Assembly (NCBI RefSeq): GCF_016806065.1
Contig: NZ_CP032405.1
Coordinates: 2,570,001-2,634,000 of the forward strand
DNA length: 64,000 bases
Source: Rhizobium rosettiformans
GTDB taxonomy: Bacteria; Pseudomonadota; Alphaproteobacteria; Rhizobiales; Rhizobiaceae
Reading direction: 5' to 3'
The notes beneath the pieces are model-generated. The model was not told the DNA's origin, made no database searches, and saw only the letters and a list, made by a program, of their open reading frames with translations. The position numbers and the translations under genes were made by a program. Positions 1 to 8,787 of this stretch are shown here, piece after piece (within the stretch, counting starts at the first letter, position 1; every line of letters begins with the position of its first letter).

Positions 1-48
1 CTGCAATACAAGCACAACGCCTCGCAAGGGGTGATCGATCGTGGCTGA
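1..48 (+). CDS. 3' end of an upstream gene, probably DUF983 family membrane protein (partial)
   Basis: Frame 1 is open from the window edge to a TGA at 46-48 and encodes only 15 residues (LQYKHNASQGVIDRG). It overlaps the GTG start of the SURF1 gene by 8 bases, the arrangement expected of a cytochrome-oxidase operon. In rhizobia the gene before SURF1 is usually a DUF983 membrane protein, and the short polar tail fits that. The identification rests on synteny, since no domain is visible. Confidence 0.4.
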   Translation: MQYKHNASQGVIDRG

Positions 49-799
49 GACGCGGATGAACGAGGCAGATCGCGAGGGCCGCCGCACCTGGCGGTTCTGG
101 GCCGCACTGGTTCTGGTGCCGGTGGCGCTCGTCATCCTGCTTTCGCTCGGCACGTGGCAGGTCAATCGACTGCACTGGAAAGAAAGCCTGCTCGCCGACA
201 TCCAGGAGCGCAGCAATGCAGCTCCCGTGGATATCGCGGGTTTGGAGCGCCTGATGGCCGAGGGCGGGGCGATCGACTATCGCCACGCCACCGTCAGCGG
301 TCGCTACCTGCATGACAAGGAACGTCACTTCCTGGCGACCTTCGGCGGTCAGTCGGGTTTCTACCTCTACACTCCACTCGAACTCGCCGACGGGCGCTAT
401 CTCCTGGTCAACCGAGGCTTCGTTCCCTACGACCGCAAGGATCCCGCCAGCCGCACCGAGGGACAGATAGAGGGCGTGCAGACGGTCACCGGTCTTGCCC
501 GCGCGGAACTCACGGAAAAGCCGTCTTCGCTTGTGCCTGATAACGACGAGCAGGCGAACATCTTCTACTGGAAGGATCTGGGCCGCATGGCCGCTTCCGT
601 GGATCTGCCGGCCGATCGCGTTCTGCCCTTCTTCCTCGATGCCGATTCGACCCCGATAGCCGGCGGTCTGCCGAGGGGTGGCGTGACGCAGATCGACCTG
701 CCCAACAACCACATGCAATATGTCATCACCTGGTACGGCCTGGCCGTCGCCCTCGTGGCCGTCGCGGTCGCAGGTCTGTTCAGGCGCAAAACCCGATAG
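41..799 (+). CDS. SURF1 family cytochrome c oxidase assembly protein
   Basis: This 252-residue inner-membrane protein has the classical SURF1 layout: one N-terminal membrane helix (about residues 18-42) ending in GTWQVNRLHWK, a large periplasmic domain, and a second helix at about 228-247 followed by RRK. The motifs GRYL and VNRGFVP in the middle are typical. SURF1 helps insert heme a into subunit I of aa3-type oxidase. The GTG start at 41 overlaps the preceding gene, suggesting translational coupling at the end of a cta operon. An in-frame ATG lies five codons downstream and could be the true start. Confidence 0.9.
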   Translation: MAETRMNEADREGRRTWRFWAALVLVPVALVILLSLGTWQVNRLHWKESLLADIQERSNAAPVDIAGLERLMAEGGAIDYRHATVSGRYLHDKERHFLATFGGQSGFYLYTPLELADGRYLLVNRGFVPYDRKDPASRTEGQIEGVQTVTGLARAELTEKPSSLVPDNDEQANIFYWKDLGRMAASVDLPADRVLPFFLDADSTPIAGGLPRGGVTQIDLPNNHMQYVITWYGLAVALVAVAVAGLFRRKTR

Positions 800-871
800 T
801 CCGAAGAGAGCTTTTCGGCTAAACACGCAAGGCCGAGCGGTCCCGATCGATCGCCGCCAAGGGGTACATGC

Positions 872-1237
872 ATGTCCTATCTCGCTTCGACACTGGTCGC
901 GCTGGTTGCGCTTGAACACATCTATATTCTGATCCTCGAGATGTTTCTCTGGACCACGCCCACCGGCCGCCGTGCCTTCGGCATGAAACCCGAACAAGCC
1001 GAAGCGACCAAGGTCATGGCCGCCAATCAGGGCCTCTATAACGGCTTCCTCGCGGCCGGCCTGATCTGGGGCCTGCTCCATCCCGATGTCGCCCTTGGTT
1101 TTCAAATTCAGTTGTTTTTCCTTGGCTGCGTACTGGTCGCCGGCCTATATGGGGGTGCAACGGCCTCGCGGAAGATCTTCGTCATCCAGGCGCTTCCCGC
1201 AGCCATCGCCATTATTGCTGTCCTGATTGCCGGCTGA
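872..1237 (+). CDS. DUF1304 family membrane protein
   Basis: A 121-residue integral membrane protein with about four hydrophobic segments. It carries the DUF1304 signature near the N-terminus ([23 protein letters not shown]) and the central [13 protein letters not shown] segment, which together make the family call secure. The function of DUF1304 proteins is not known. The gene lies between SURF1 and ispH in the same orientation, 72 bases after SURF1 and 4 bases before the ispH ATG, so it is probably cotranscribed with ispH. A second ATG at 868 is out of frame. Confidence 0.85.
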   Translation: MSYLASTLVALVALEHIYILILEMFLWTTPTGRRAFGMKPEQAEATKVMAANQGLYNGFLAAGLIWGLLHPDVALGFQIQLFFLGCVLVAGLYGGATASRKIFVIQALPAAIAIIAVLIAG

Positions 1238-1241
1238 CCCG

Positions 1242-2246
1242 ATGAACATGCACATGAACCGCCCCCCTCTGACGATCAGGCTCTGCGGCCCGCGCGGCTT
1301 TTGCGCCGGTGTCGACCGCGCGATCCAGATCGTCGTGCTCGCCCTCAAACGTTATGGCGCGCCGGTCTATGTCCGCCACGAAATCGTCCACAACCGTTAT
1401 GTCGTGGAAGGGCTTGAGGCCAAGGGGGCGATCTTTGTCGAGGAACTCGACGAGATCCCAGCCGAGCACCGCCAGCAACCCGTGGTCTTTTCCGCCCATG
1501 GCGTGCCGAAATCCGTCCCGGAAGACGCGGCAAGCCGCAATCTCTTCTATCTCGATGCCACCTGTCCGCTGGTTTCCAAGGTCCACAAGCAGGCCATGCG
1601 TCACCAGCGCCTTGGCCGCCACGTGATCCTGATCGGCCATGCCGGCCATCCCGAAGTCATCGGCACCATGGGCCAGCTTCCGGAAGGCACCGTTTCCCTG
1701 GTCGAGACGGTCGAAGATGCCGATGCCTACCAGCCGGCGGACCCTGACAATCTCGGCTACGTCACCCAGACGACGCTTTCCGTGGACGACACCGCCGGCG
1801 TCATCGCCCGCCTGATGCAACGCTTCCCGAACCTGACTGCCCCCTCGGCCGACAGTATCTGCTACGCCACCACCAACCGCCAGGAAGCGGTGAAGGCGGC
1901 CGCTCCCGGCTGCGACCTCTTCATCGTCGTCGGTGCTCCCAATTCGTCGAATTCCAAGCGCCTCGTCGAAGTCGCCTTGCGGGCAGGGGCCACCCGCTCG
2001 ATGCTGGTTCAGCGGGCCTCCGAGATCGACTGGTCCGAGATCGGCGAGATCGGAACGCTCGGCATTTCCGCCGGTGCGTCTGCCCCGGAAGTCATCGTTG
2101 ACGAAATCATCGACGCCTTCCGCGAACGCTTCGATGCCAAGGTCGAACTGGCGATCACGGCGGAAGAGAACGAACACTTCCTGGTCAACCGCGAATTGCG
2201 CGATGTTGAACTGACCCGAGAGGATATGGCTTGGGTCAATGGATGA
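1242..2246 (+). CDS. ispH: 4-hydroxy-3-methylbut-2-enyl diphosphate reductase (IspH/LytB)
   Basis: IspH catalyses the last step of the MEP isoprenoid pathway, making IPP and DMAPP with an oxygen-sensitive iron-sulfur cluster. The three cluster cysteines are visible in [20 protein letters not shown] and [11 protein letters not shown], and the catalytic [10 protein letters not shown] and SSNSKRL segments are intact. The 334-residue length is normal. I place the start at ATG 1242; an upstream in-frame TTG at 1227 lies inside the DUF1304 gene. Further ATGs follow at 1248 and 1254, so the exact start is uncertain by a few codons. Confidence 0.95.
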   Translation: MNMHMNRPPLTIRLCGPRGFCAGVDRAIQIVVLALKRYGAPVYVRHEIVHNRYVVEGLEAKGAIFVEELDEIPAEHRQQPVVFSAHGVPKSVPEDAASRNLFYLDATCPLVSKVHKQAMRHQRLGRHVILIGHAGHPEVIGTMGQLPEGTVSLVETVEDADAYQPADPDNLGYVTQTTLSVDDTAGVIARLMQRFPNLTAPSADSICYATTNRQEAVKAAAPGCDLFIVVGAPNSSNSKRLVEVALRAGATRSMLVQRASEIDWSEIGEIGTLGISAGASAPEVIVDEIIDAFRERFDAKVELAITAEENEHFLVNRELRDVELTREDMAWVNG

Positions 2247-2281
2247 CCGCCTCAGCAGCCTGAAATTTGAGGATATCGATT

Positions 2282-2689
2282 TTGAAAAAGATGGTTTCGT
2301 CTGGCCTCGTTTGCCTTCTGTCTCTCACCGCTTGTTCCACTTCGTCCGAAGCGCCGAAACCTGCAGCCAGTCCAGCCATCGAAGAAGCTTTCTTTGACTA
2401 CACGCTCGAGGTCGGCAAGGCGCGCCTCCTGCAGCGCAAATGCCCGGAGCTCGCCATGAACTTCGATGGCCTGATGGCTGAACTCAGGTCGCGCCCGCAA
2501 CTGGCCGGCTCACAGGGGCGGCTATCCGCCGACAGCATCGACAAGGGTCGGTTGGCGGACGCTTTCGATCGGTTCGAGAAACAGAACGGCCTGTACCGCG
2601 CCGATCAGAGCGCCTATTGCGCCTTCGGCAAGAAGCAGATTGCGGCCAAGACCAGAACCGGCCGACTGCTGCAGCTCCGGAGCAAATAG
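2282..2689 (+). CDS. Small putative lipoprotein of unknown function
   Basis: A 135-residue protein beginning MKKMVSSG with a hydrophobic stretch and lipobox LTAC, so it is probably a lipoprotein processed at Cys-18. The mature part is alpha-helical and charged and contains two further cysteines (RKCPEL and AYCAFG). I recognise no family. The TTG start at 2282 is chosen because a GAGG Shine-Dalgarno lies 9 bases upstream; TTG 2267 and ATG 2291 are alternatives. It sits 35 bases after ispH and converges with the GGDEF-EAL gene. Confidence 0.65.
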   Translation: MKKMVSSGLVCLLSLTACSTSSEAPKPAASPAIEEAFFDYTLEVGKARLLQRKCPELAMNFDGLMAELRSRPQLAGSQGRLSADSIDKGRLADAFDRFEKQNGLYRADQSAYCAFGKKQIAAKTRTGRLLQLRSK

Positions 2690-2709
2690 GACGACCGAGG
2701 TTTTTCGCG

Positions 2710-4413
2710 TTAGCGCCCCGTCGACGGGATCTTCGTTGCGATCCCTCCAGTCCGGTCGACGCATGCCAGCGCATCCATAAGGCGCATCGGGCGGCCATAG
2801 AGATAACCTTGGCCTTCCTGGCAACCGATCTCGCGCAAGACCCTCTCTTGCGCGACAACCTCTATCCCCTCGGCCACCGTGCGCAATCCCATCTCCCGGC
2901 TCATCGCAACCAGCGCCTTGGTGATCGCGGCATCCGAAGGTCGCGTGCGAATATCGCGGATGAAGCCGCGATCGATTTTGAGGGTGGTCAGCGGATAGCG
3001 TTGCAGCGAACTCAAGGACGCAAAGCCGGTCCCGAAATCGTCGAAGGCGACACCCACGCCGAGGTCGCGGATTGCCTTCAGGGCCTGGACGCTTGCATCC
3101 GCATCGTTCAGCGCCACCTGTTCGGTGATCTCCAGTTCGAGCCACTCGGGCGCCACATGATGGCGTTCCAGCGCCTCTCCGACGCGGTCGCACAGATGCG
3201 GCGACCGGAACTGTTGCGGAAAGAGATTGACGGCGATCCGGTATCGGCCGTCCGGTCGATTAACGAGCGCAGCCATCCGGCACGCCTCTTCAATGGTCCA
3301 CCAGCCGATATCGCAGGCAAGCGAGCTCTGCTCCAGAGACGGCAGAAAGGCGCCCGGCAAAAGCAGGCCGAGCTCGGGATGGTTCCAGCGGATCAGCGCT
3401 TCGAAGCCCACAACGCTGCGTGTCGCAAGGTCGACCTGCGGCTGGTAGAACATCTCGAATTCATCATTCTGCAGCGCGCGACGCAGCCGGTCGCGCATGT
3501 CGCGTTTGGCCTGGCTTTCGTTGCGCATGGATGTCTCGAAGAAGCGATAGGCTCGGCCACCGGCCGCCTTGGCGCGGTAGAGGGCGAAATCAGCCGAGGC
3601 CAGCAGTTCTTCCGCTTCGCCGCCATGCGAGGGCGAAAGCGCAATCCCGATGCTCGCCCCCAGTTCGAGCTCCAGACCTCCGAGGCTGAAAGGCTTGCGG
3701 AATGCTTCGAGGATCCGCGCTGCCTCGCTTTGTGCAAAGAGCGGATCACCACTGTCAGGGAGGAGCACCGCAAACTCGTCGCCGCCGAGGCGTCCGATCA
3801 CCGCGTTCTCTCCAAGCAGATAGGGTAGCCGCACACCGACTGCTTGCAACAGGCTGTCACCGACAAGATGGCCATGCGTATCGTTGACGTCCTTGAAGCC
3901 GTCGAGATCCATCATCAGGAGCGTGCAGGCAGCACCCAAGGATAGCTTTTCAGCCAGAACGCTCATGAATTCGTGCCGGTTGTGCAGCCCGGTCAAAGTG
4001 TCGTGCGAGGCAAGGCGCATCAACCGCGCATCCCGCTCGCGCCGTTCGGAGATGTCGCGAATGGTGCCGCCGGCCCAGAATTGACCCTGTTCACTCCAGG
4101 TGGCGAGCGTGATTTCAATCGGAAACTCGCTGCCGTCGCTTTTGATCGCGCACACTTCGACGGCTCGTCCGGCAAGGCCGGGCTTCGAGCCCCCTGCAAC
4201 ATTGGACATGCCCGCCGTATGCGCGCCCCGCATGCGTTCGGGAATGATCCGCGTAAGAGGTTGGCCAATGATATTCTCCGGCAGATAGCCGAACATGTCG
4301 CAGAAGGCCGGATTGGCAAAACGAATGGTCCCGGACCGATCTGCGACGATGAGCGCGAGATGCATGGCCTTGGCAAATTCGTCAGCCAGTCGCGGCGAGT
4401 CCGGTAGATTCAT
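2710..4413 (-). CDS. PAS-GGDEF-EAL cyclic-di-GMP signalling protein
   Basis: This 567-residue protein has no membrane segment. An N-terminal PAS domain (about 12-125) is followed by a GGDEF domain with an intact GGDEF at 210-214 and an EAL domain with the EAL signature at 338-340 ([14 protein letters not shown]). The PAS, GGDEF and EAL cores are complete, so both diguanylate cyclase and c-di-GMP phosphodiesterase activities are possible. No RxxD inhibitory site stands at the usual distance before GGDEF. It is transcribed alone, convergent with the lipoprotein gene and divergent from thrB. The sensed signal is unknown. Confidence 0.93.
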   Translation of the reverse strand: MNLPDSPRLADEFAKAMHLALIVADRSGTIRFANPAFCDMFGYLPENIIGQPLTRIIPERMRGAHTAGMSNVAGGSKPGLAGRAVEVCAIKSDGSEFPIEITLATWSEQGQFWAGGTIRDISERRERDARLMRLASHDTLTGLHNRHEFMSVLAEKLSLGAACTLLMMDLDGFKDVNDTHGHLVGDSLLQAVGVRLPYLLGENAVIGRLGGDEFAVLLPDSGDPLFAQSEAARILEAFRKPFSLGGLELELGASIGIALSPSHGGEAEELLASADFALYRAKAAGGRAYRFFETSMRNESQAKRDMRDRLRRALQNDEFEMFYQPQVDLATRSVVGFEALIRWNHPELGLLLPGAFLPSLEQSSLACDIGWWTIEEACRMAALVNRPDGRYRIAVNLFPQQFRSPHLCDRVGEALERHHVAPEWLELEITEQVALNDADASVQALKAIRDLGVGVAFDDFGTGFASLSSLQRYPLTTLKIDRGFIRDIRTRPSDAAITKALVAMSREMGLRTVAEGIEVVAQERVLREIGCQEGQGYLYGRPMRLMDALACVDRTGGIATKIPSTGR

Positions 4414-4649
4414 GGTTGCGCCCCGGTTTCATGAATACCGACCAAAGTAGGGGGCTGAGATTAGGGAAAGGTAAAATTCGAGATCGGGCTTCAATCCGAG
4501 CTTGCGGAGAGCAAGGAGACGGGAGTGCGCAGCGCGACCCCCGGCCTGCAAGCACCATTTCCTGTGCCCCGTGTCGCAGCAGGGCTGGCATGCCCGCCGC
4601 GCCCGTTATAGGACTGCTGTCATCCCCGAAGCGGCACGGAACCAACGCT

Positions 4650-5615
4650 GTGGCAGTCTATACCGATATCAACGAAATCGACTTGAAGGCCTTCCTGGCG
4701 CAGTATGAGGCAGGCGAGCTGCTCTCCTACAAGGGCATCGCCGAAGGCGTGGAGAACTCCAACTTCCTGCTGCACACCTCGAAGTTTCCGCTGATCCTGA
4801 CGCTCTACGAGAAGCGGGTCGAAAAGTCGGACCTGCCTTTCTTCCTCGGCCTGATGCATCATCTCTCCGAGCGCGGCCTCAATTGTCCGCTGCCCTTGCC
4901 ACGCAAGGACGGCGAGCTGCTCGGAGAACTCTCGGGCCGCCCGGCCGCTCTTATCTCCTTCCTCGAAGGCATGTGGCTGAGAAAGCCCGAGGCGCAGCAT
5001 TGCCGCGAGGTGGGGGCTGCTCTTGCCAAGATGCACATCGCCGGCGAAGGCTTCGAACTCACGCGACCAAATGCCCTGTCGCTCGAAGGCTGGCAGGTGC
5101 TCTGGGCGAAGTCCGAGGCACGCGCCGACGAGGTGGAGGAGGGGTTGGAGGCCGAGATCGGCGCTGAGCTGGATTTCCTCTCCATCCATTGGCCGAAGGA
5201 CCTGCCGGCCGGCGTCATCCATGCCGATCTCTTCCCGGACAATGTCTTCTTCCTCGGTGATACCCTGTCAGGCCTGATCGACTTCTATTTCGCCTGCAAT
5301 GACCTTCTGGTCTATGACCTCTCGATCTGCCTGAATTCCTGGTGCTTCGAAAAGGACGGCGCCTACAACATCACCAAGGGCAAGGCGATGATCGAGGGCT
5401 ACCAGTCGGTCCGTCCGCTCTCGGCCGCCGAAATCGAGGCTCTGCCGATCCTCTGCCGCGGTTCTGCTCTCCGCTTCTTCCTGACCCGCCTCTATGACTG
5501 GCTGACGACGCCGGCAGGCGCCTTGGTGGTGAAGAAGGATCCGCTCGAATATCTGAAGAAGCTGCGCTTCCACCGCGCGGTCACCAACGCCTCCGAATAC
5601 GGACTGATTGCATGA
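4650..5615 (+). CDS. thrB: Homoserine kinase
   Basis: A 321-residue homoserine kinase of the aminoglycoside-phosphotransferase fold (ThrB type II), which phosphorylates homoserine in threonine synthesis. The N-terminus [20 protein letters not shown], the [11 protein letters not shown] nucleotide-binding segment and the catalytic [18 protein letters not shown] motifs are all present. The reading frame is open further upstream, but GTG 4650 gives the family's usual start and length. It overlaps rnhA by four bases (ATGA at 5612-5615), a conserved rhizobial pairing. The product of ThrB is used by threonine synthase, encoded at 13689-15086. Confidence 0.93.
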   Translation: MAVYTDINEIDLKAFLAQYEAGELLSYKGIAEGVENSNFLLHTSKFPLILTLYEKRVEKSDLPFFLGLMHHLSERGLNCPLPLPRKDGELLGELSGRPAALISFLEGMWLRKPEAQHCREVGAALAKMHIAGEGFELTRPNALSLEGWQVLWAKSEARADEVEEGLEAEIGAELDFLSIHWPKDLPAGVIHADLFPDNVFFLGDTLSGLIDFYFACNDLLVYDLSICLNSWCFEKDGAYNITKGKAMIEGYQSVRPLSAAEIEALPILCRGSALRFFLTRLYDWLTTPAGALVVKKDPLEYLKKLRFHRAVTNASEYGLIA

Positions 5616-6082
5616 AACATGTCGAGATCTACACAGACGGCGCCTGCTCGGGAAATCCCGGCCCCGGAGGCTGGGGCGCGGTGCTGCGCTACGGCGAGGT
5701 AGAAAAGGAGCTTTCCGGCGGCGAGGCGGATACCACCAACAACCGGATGGAACTGCTCGCCACGATCACCGCACTGAATGCGCTGAAAGACGCCTGTGAA
5801 GTCGACCTCTACACCGACAGCAAATATGTCATGGACGGCATCTCCAAGTGGATCTTCGGCTGGAAGAAGAACGGCTGGAAGACGGCCGACAAGAAGCCGG
5901 TGAAGAATGGCGAACTCTGGCAGGCGCTCGACGTCGCCAATCAGCGCCACAAGGTCAAGTGGCACTGGGTCAAGGGCCATGCCGGTCATCCGGAAAATGA
6001 ACGCGCCGACGAATTGGCGCGCAAGGGCATGGAGCCCTTCAAGAAATCGGGCGGCTTTCCCAAGTCCCTGATGGTGAAGTGA
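5612..6082 (+). CDS. rnhA: Ribonuclease HI
   Basis: A 156-residue type 1 RNase H that degrades the RNA of RNA-DNA hybrids. The four acidic catalytic residues are in [30 protein letters not shown] and [10 protein letters not shown], and the basic handle region ([16 protein letters not shown]) is present. The length is typical. The start codon overlaps the thrB stop, so translation is probably coupled. A strong 12-bp hairpin follows at 6092-6128. Confidence 0.96.
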   Translation: MKHVEIYTDGACSGNPGPGGWGAVLRYGEVEKELSGGEADTTNNRMELLATITALNALKDACEVDLYTDSKYVMDGISKWIFGWKKNGWKTADKKPVKNGELWQALDVANQRHKVKWHWVKGHAGHPENERADELARKGMEPFKKSGGFPKSLMVK

Positions 6083-6091
6083 GCTGAGTGG

Positions 6092-6128
6092 GAAAGGGCA
6101 AGGCGCGTCCTCATCCCCTTGCCCTTTC
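6092..6128 (+). terminator. Strong hairpin after thrB-rnhA
   Basis: Twelve bases (GAAAGGGCAAGG, 6092-6103) are perfectly complementary to 6117-6128, with a 13-base loop. The hairpin is 9 bases after the rnhA stop and is followed by no T-run, so it may act as a rho-assisted terminator or an mRNA-stabilising structure. Confidence 0.5.
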
Positions 6129-6176
6129 GCCCGTTGCCCCTATGCTCCGGTCAAAACACCATCACGGGAGACATCC

Positions 6177-6485
6177 ATGATCCAGCACTGCGTGTTCTTG
6201 CGCTTCAAGGCCGCTGTTCAGGAGGCCGAAAAGCAGGCGATCTATGCGGCCATTTCCGATCTGAAGGACGTGGTACCAGGCATGCTGGAGGTGAAGGCCG
6301 GGGCAAATGTCTCGCCGGAAGGGCTGGCAGGCGGCTATAACGATGGCTTCATCGTCACCTTCGAGGACGAGATGGTCCGAGACTATTACCTGAAACATCC
6401 GAAGCATGTTGAAGTCGGCGAACGCATCGTCGGCGCGACCGATGGCGGGCTGGCCGGCATCCTCGTCTTCGATCTGGCGTACTGA
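6177..6485 (+). CDS. Dabb (dimeric alpha-beta barrel) stress-responsive family protein
   Basis: A 102-residue protein starting MIQHCVFLRFK, the typical first strand of Dabb domains, with FIVTFEDEMVRDYYLKHPKHVE matching the conserved second half (YxxHPxH). The domain forms dimeric ferredoxin-like barrels of mostly unknown function. The start ATG 6177 has a GGGAG Shine-Dalgarno nearby. It faces the peroxiredoxin gene across a bidirectional terminator-like hairpin. Confidence 0.85.
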   Translation: MIQHCVFLRFKAAVQEAEKQAIYAAISDLKDVVPGMLEVKAGANVSPEGLAGGYNDGFIVTFEDEMVRDYYLKHPKHVEVGERIVGATDGGLAGILVFDLAY

Positions 6486-6502
6486 CCCTTCCCAAAACGA
6501 GG

Positions 6503-6526
6503 AGAGGCCCGGTTTCCCGAGCCTCT
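6503..6526. terminator. Bidirectional terminator-like hairpin between convergent genes
   Basis: AGAGGCCCGG (6503-6512) pairs with CCCGAGCCTCT (6516-6526) with one mismatch. It lies between the converging Dabb and peroxiredoxin genes. Confidence 0.5.
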
Positions 6527-6552
6527 TCAGTTCTAAAATCTCTCTTGCGGGC

Positions 6553-7044
6553 TCAGGCGCTGAGCTGCTCGATCATCGTTGCAGCCGAGGAAACCGTCGC
6601 CTGGCCCGGGTTCTCCTCGATGTTGAGGCTCTTCAGCACGCCGTCTTCGACCAGCATCGAATAGCGCTTCGAGCGTACCCCTAGCCCGCCGCCCGACAGG
6701 TCGATGTCGAGGCCGAGTGCCTTGGTGAAGGAGGCGTCCCAGTCGGCGAGGAAATGGATCTTGCCCTGGCCACCCGAATGCTGCGCCCAGGCGCCCATGA
6801 CATGCCAGTCGTTGACAGAGACGACGGCGATGTCGTCGACGCCCCGCGCCATCAGCGCATCACGGTTTTCCAGGTAACCCGGCAGGTGATTCAGCGTGCA
6901 GGTGGGAGTAAACGCGCCCGGAACGGCGAAGACGACGACCTTCTTGCCCGCGAACAGCTGTTCCGTGGTGATCTCCACCGGACCATCGGCGGTCTTTTCC
7001 TTGAAGGTGGCCTGGGGCAGCTTGTCGCCAATGGCAATGGTCAT
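6553..7044 (-). CDS. Peroxiredoxin (Prx5-like, AhpC/TSA superfamily)
   Basis: A 163-residue thiol peroxidase of the Prx5 group. The peroxidatic cysteine lies in PGAFTPTCTLNHLPGY, the hallmark of the family, and the conserved arginine is in the later GLGVRSKRYSMLV segment. It presumably reduces hydrogen peroxide and organic peroxides in the cytoplasm using glutaredoxin or thioredoxin. Start ATG 7044 is preceded by GAGGA at 7-base spacing; the frame stays open further upstream, but those codons do not match the family. The next minus-strand gene upstream is a DsbD-N-like protein. Confidence 0.93.
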   Translation of the reverse strand: MTIAIGDKLPQATFKEKTADGPVEITTEQLFAGKKVVVFAVPGAFTPTCTLNHLPGYLENRDALMARGVDDIAVVSVNDWHVMGAWAQHSGGQGKIHFLADWDASFTKALGLDIDLSGGGLGVRSKRYSMLVEDGVLKSLNIEENPGQATVSSAATMIEQLSA

Positions 7045-7115
7045 GAAATCGTCCTCGCTTGGTTGCTCCATCCAGAACCCCTCCGAATGGCAATCGAGGC
7101 GAATATAGGAATGGG

Positions 7116-7988
7116 TCAATCAAAGGCAAGCGTGGTTTCCATGGTCCTGTCGCCGCTGACCACGAGAATTCCCCACTGCTTGCCGGCGATCTTGTATTTC
7201 TTCGGCAACTTGCCGATCGGCAATGTCAGAACCGTCTCGCCATCGGCGCCTCGGGAGGCAACGGAATGGGTGAAGACATGGCCGCTTGGCCCGCTCACAA
7301 AAGCCTTCGGACTGACCGCGTCAGCAGGCATCTTGAGCCGGACGACGAGCTCCCTTTGATCTGCGCCGAGTTGGTGGTCGACGACGTGAAACTCGGGCGA
7401 GGGGCCGGGCGGCACCTGGGCCTGGGCGGAGCGAACAAGCGCTGTTTCGACAGAATTGGCGATCCCGTCTTCGTCCGGCGGCACGCTGAGATCGGCCTGG
7501 AAGGGAATGCAGATGTTCTGGCAGACCCCGACAAAGGCACTCAGCGTCACGGCGGTGTCATCGGGCGCGTTCTTGAGGGTGATCGGCAAGGTCACAGGAT
7601 GGTCATAGCCGACATCGGTCATGTCGCCATTGGTCAGGACCTTGGGCACGGGAAAGCCGACACGTTCGACGGTGTAGGCGGCGCCCGGCGCCGGCGTGAT
7701 TGCGGGCGGAATGCCGACATCGCCCGGCTCTTTCCAATAGGTGATCCAGCCCTGTTTGGGCTCGATTACGAGCGCACCATGTCTCGTCCCGTCGGCCTCC
7801 TTGGGAAGCAGGATCAGGCGCATCCGCCCGCCTTCGTTCAGGGCCCAGTCGCTGCTCGCCGCAAGTGACGGCATGGCGGGGAAGAGCGAGACCAGGCCGA
7901 TGGCTGCCGCAACCATCCATGCGCGGCTGCCGCGGGAAATGACTGAGAGATTGGAACAAGACATCGCGAAGTTCATTCTGGGGGTCAT
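7116..7988 (-). CDS. Periplasmic protein with DsbD N-terminal-like domain
   Basis: A 290-residue exported protein: a hydrophobic signal segment (about residues 24-44) ending PSLAAS, then a region matching the N-terminal domain of DsbD-type thiol-disulfide reductases. The pair of cysteines in FVGVCQNICIPFQA is the characteristic C-x3-C redox motif of that domain. Unlike full DsbD it lacks the membrane and thioredoxin parts, so it would need a separate partner such as CcdA or ScsB. ATG 7988 has a close GGAG; ATG 7976 is an alternative. It lies 71 bases upstream of the peroxiredoxin in the same orientation. Confidence 0.8.
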   Translation of the reverse strand: MTPRMNFAMSCSNLSVISRGSRAWMVAAAIGLVSLFPAMPSLAASSDWALNEGGRMRLILLPKEADGTRHGALVIEPKQGWITYWKEPGDVGIPPAITPAPGAAYTVERVGFPVPKVLTNGDMTDVGYDHPVTLPITLKNAPDDTAVTLSAFVGVCQNICIPFQADLSVPPDEDGIANSVETALVRSAQAQVPPGPSPEFHVVDHQLGADQRELVVRLKMPADAVSPKAFVSGPSGHVFTHSVASRGADGETVLTLPIGKLPKKYKIAGKQWGILVVSGDRTMETTLAFD

Positions 7989-8151
7989 GTCTCCGGCTCT
8001 AGAAGATCGTCGTCGGCTTGGCCAGTCACGCTTGCTTCATGGTCATCATTTTGGGTTGATCGGAACCCGCTTCTGGCCCATCTTGAATGGGAGACTACAT
8101 CTGAACCACGCGTGAAGCCGATTGCCGACAAGGCGAACCAAGGAGGCGGGC

Positions 8152-8757
8152 ATGGCATTGTCGTCGAAAACCGATCTGAGAGAACGCGGCTTCCTGGATG
8201 GACAGCTGCTGATTGCCATGCCGGGCATGCCCGATGGCAATTTTGCCCGCGCGGTCGTCTATATCTGCGCCCATTCCGATGCCGGCGCCATGGGCTTCAT
8301 CATCAACCGTTCGCAATCGGTGACCTTCGCCGATCTCCTCCTGCATCTGGAGCTGATCGACCGCAACGATGCCATCATGCTGCCCGATCACGCCCGGCAT
8401 TTCCCCATCCAGTGCGGCGGCCCGGTCGAGCAGAACCGCGGCTTCGTGCTGCATTCGGACGACTATCTGTCGGATAGCTCCATCCCCGTCAGCGACGACA
8501 TCTCGCTCACCGCCACGCTCGACATCGTCCGCGCGATCTCGGATGGCCGAGGTCCCCGCCACGCCACCATGCTGCTCGGCTATGCCGGCTGGGGCCCGGG
8601 GCAGCTGGAAGAAGAGATCGCCCAGAACGGCTGGCTGCATTGCGCGGCCACCGAAAGCCTGATCTTCGACCGTAGCCTGGATAACAAATACGACCGGGCG
8701 CTGGGGCTGATGGGCATCAATCCCGCGATGCTGTCCATGGATGCCGGCCACGCTTGA
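8152..8757 (+). CDS. YqgE/AlgH family protein (DUF179)
   Basis: A 201-residue member of the YqgE/AlgH family. Diagnostic segments are [45 protein letters not shown] and [16 protein letters not shown]. The molecular role is unresolved. ATG 8152 follows an excellent AAGGAGG Shine-Dalgarno at 6-base spacing, so the upstream in-frame codons from 8122 are not used. The gene diverges from the DsbD-like gene and converges with the large EAL protein. Confidence 0.93.
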   Translation: MALSSKTDLRERGFLDGQLLIAMPGMPDGNFARAVVYICAHSDAGAMGFIINRSQSVTFADLLLHLELIDRNDAIMLPDHARHFPIQCGGPVEQNRGFVLHSDDYLSDSSIPVSDDISLTATLDIVRAISDGRGPRHATMLLGYAGWGPGQLEEEIAQNGWLHCAATESLIFDRSLDNKYDRALGLMGINPAMLSMDAGHA

Positions 8758-8787
8758 GGGCCGGCGGGGAGGCGGTAACTCCGTCTC

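Noticed and set aside
2617..4407. Plus-strand frames opposite the PAS-GGDEF-EAL gene (403 and 144 residues)
   Set aside because: No family match; intact GGDEF and EAL motifs on the minus strand identify the real gene.
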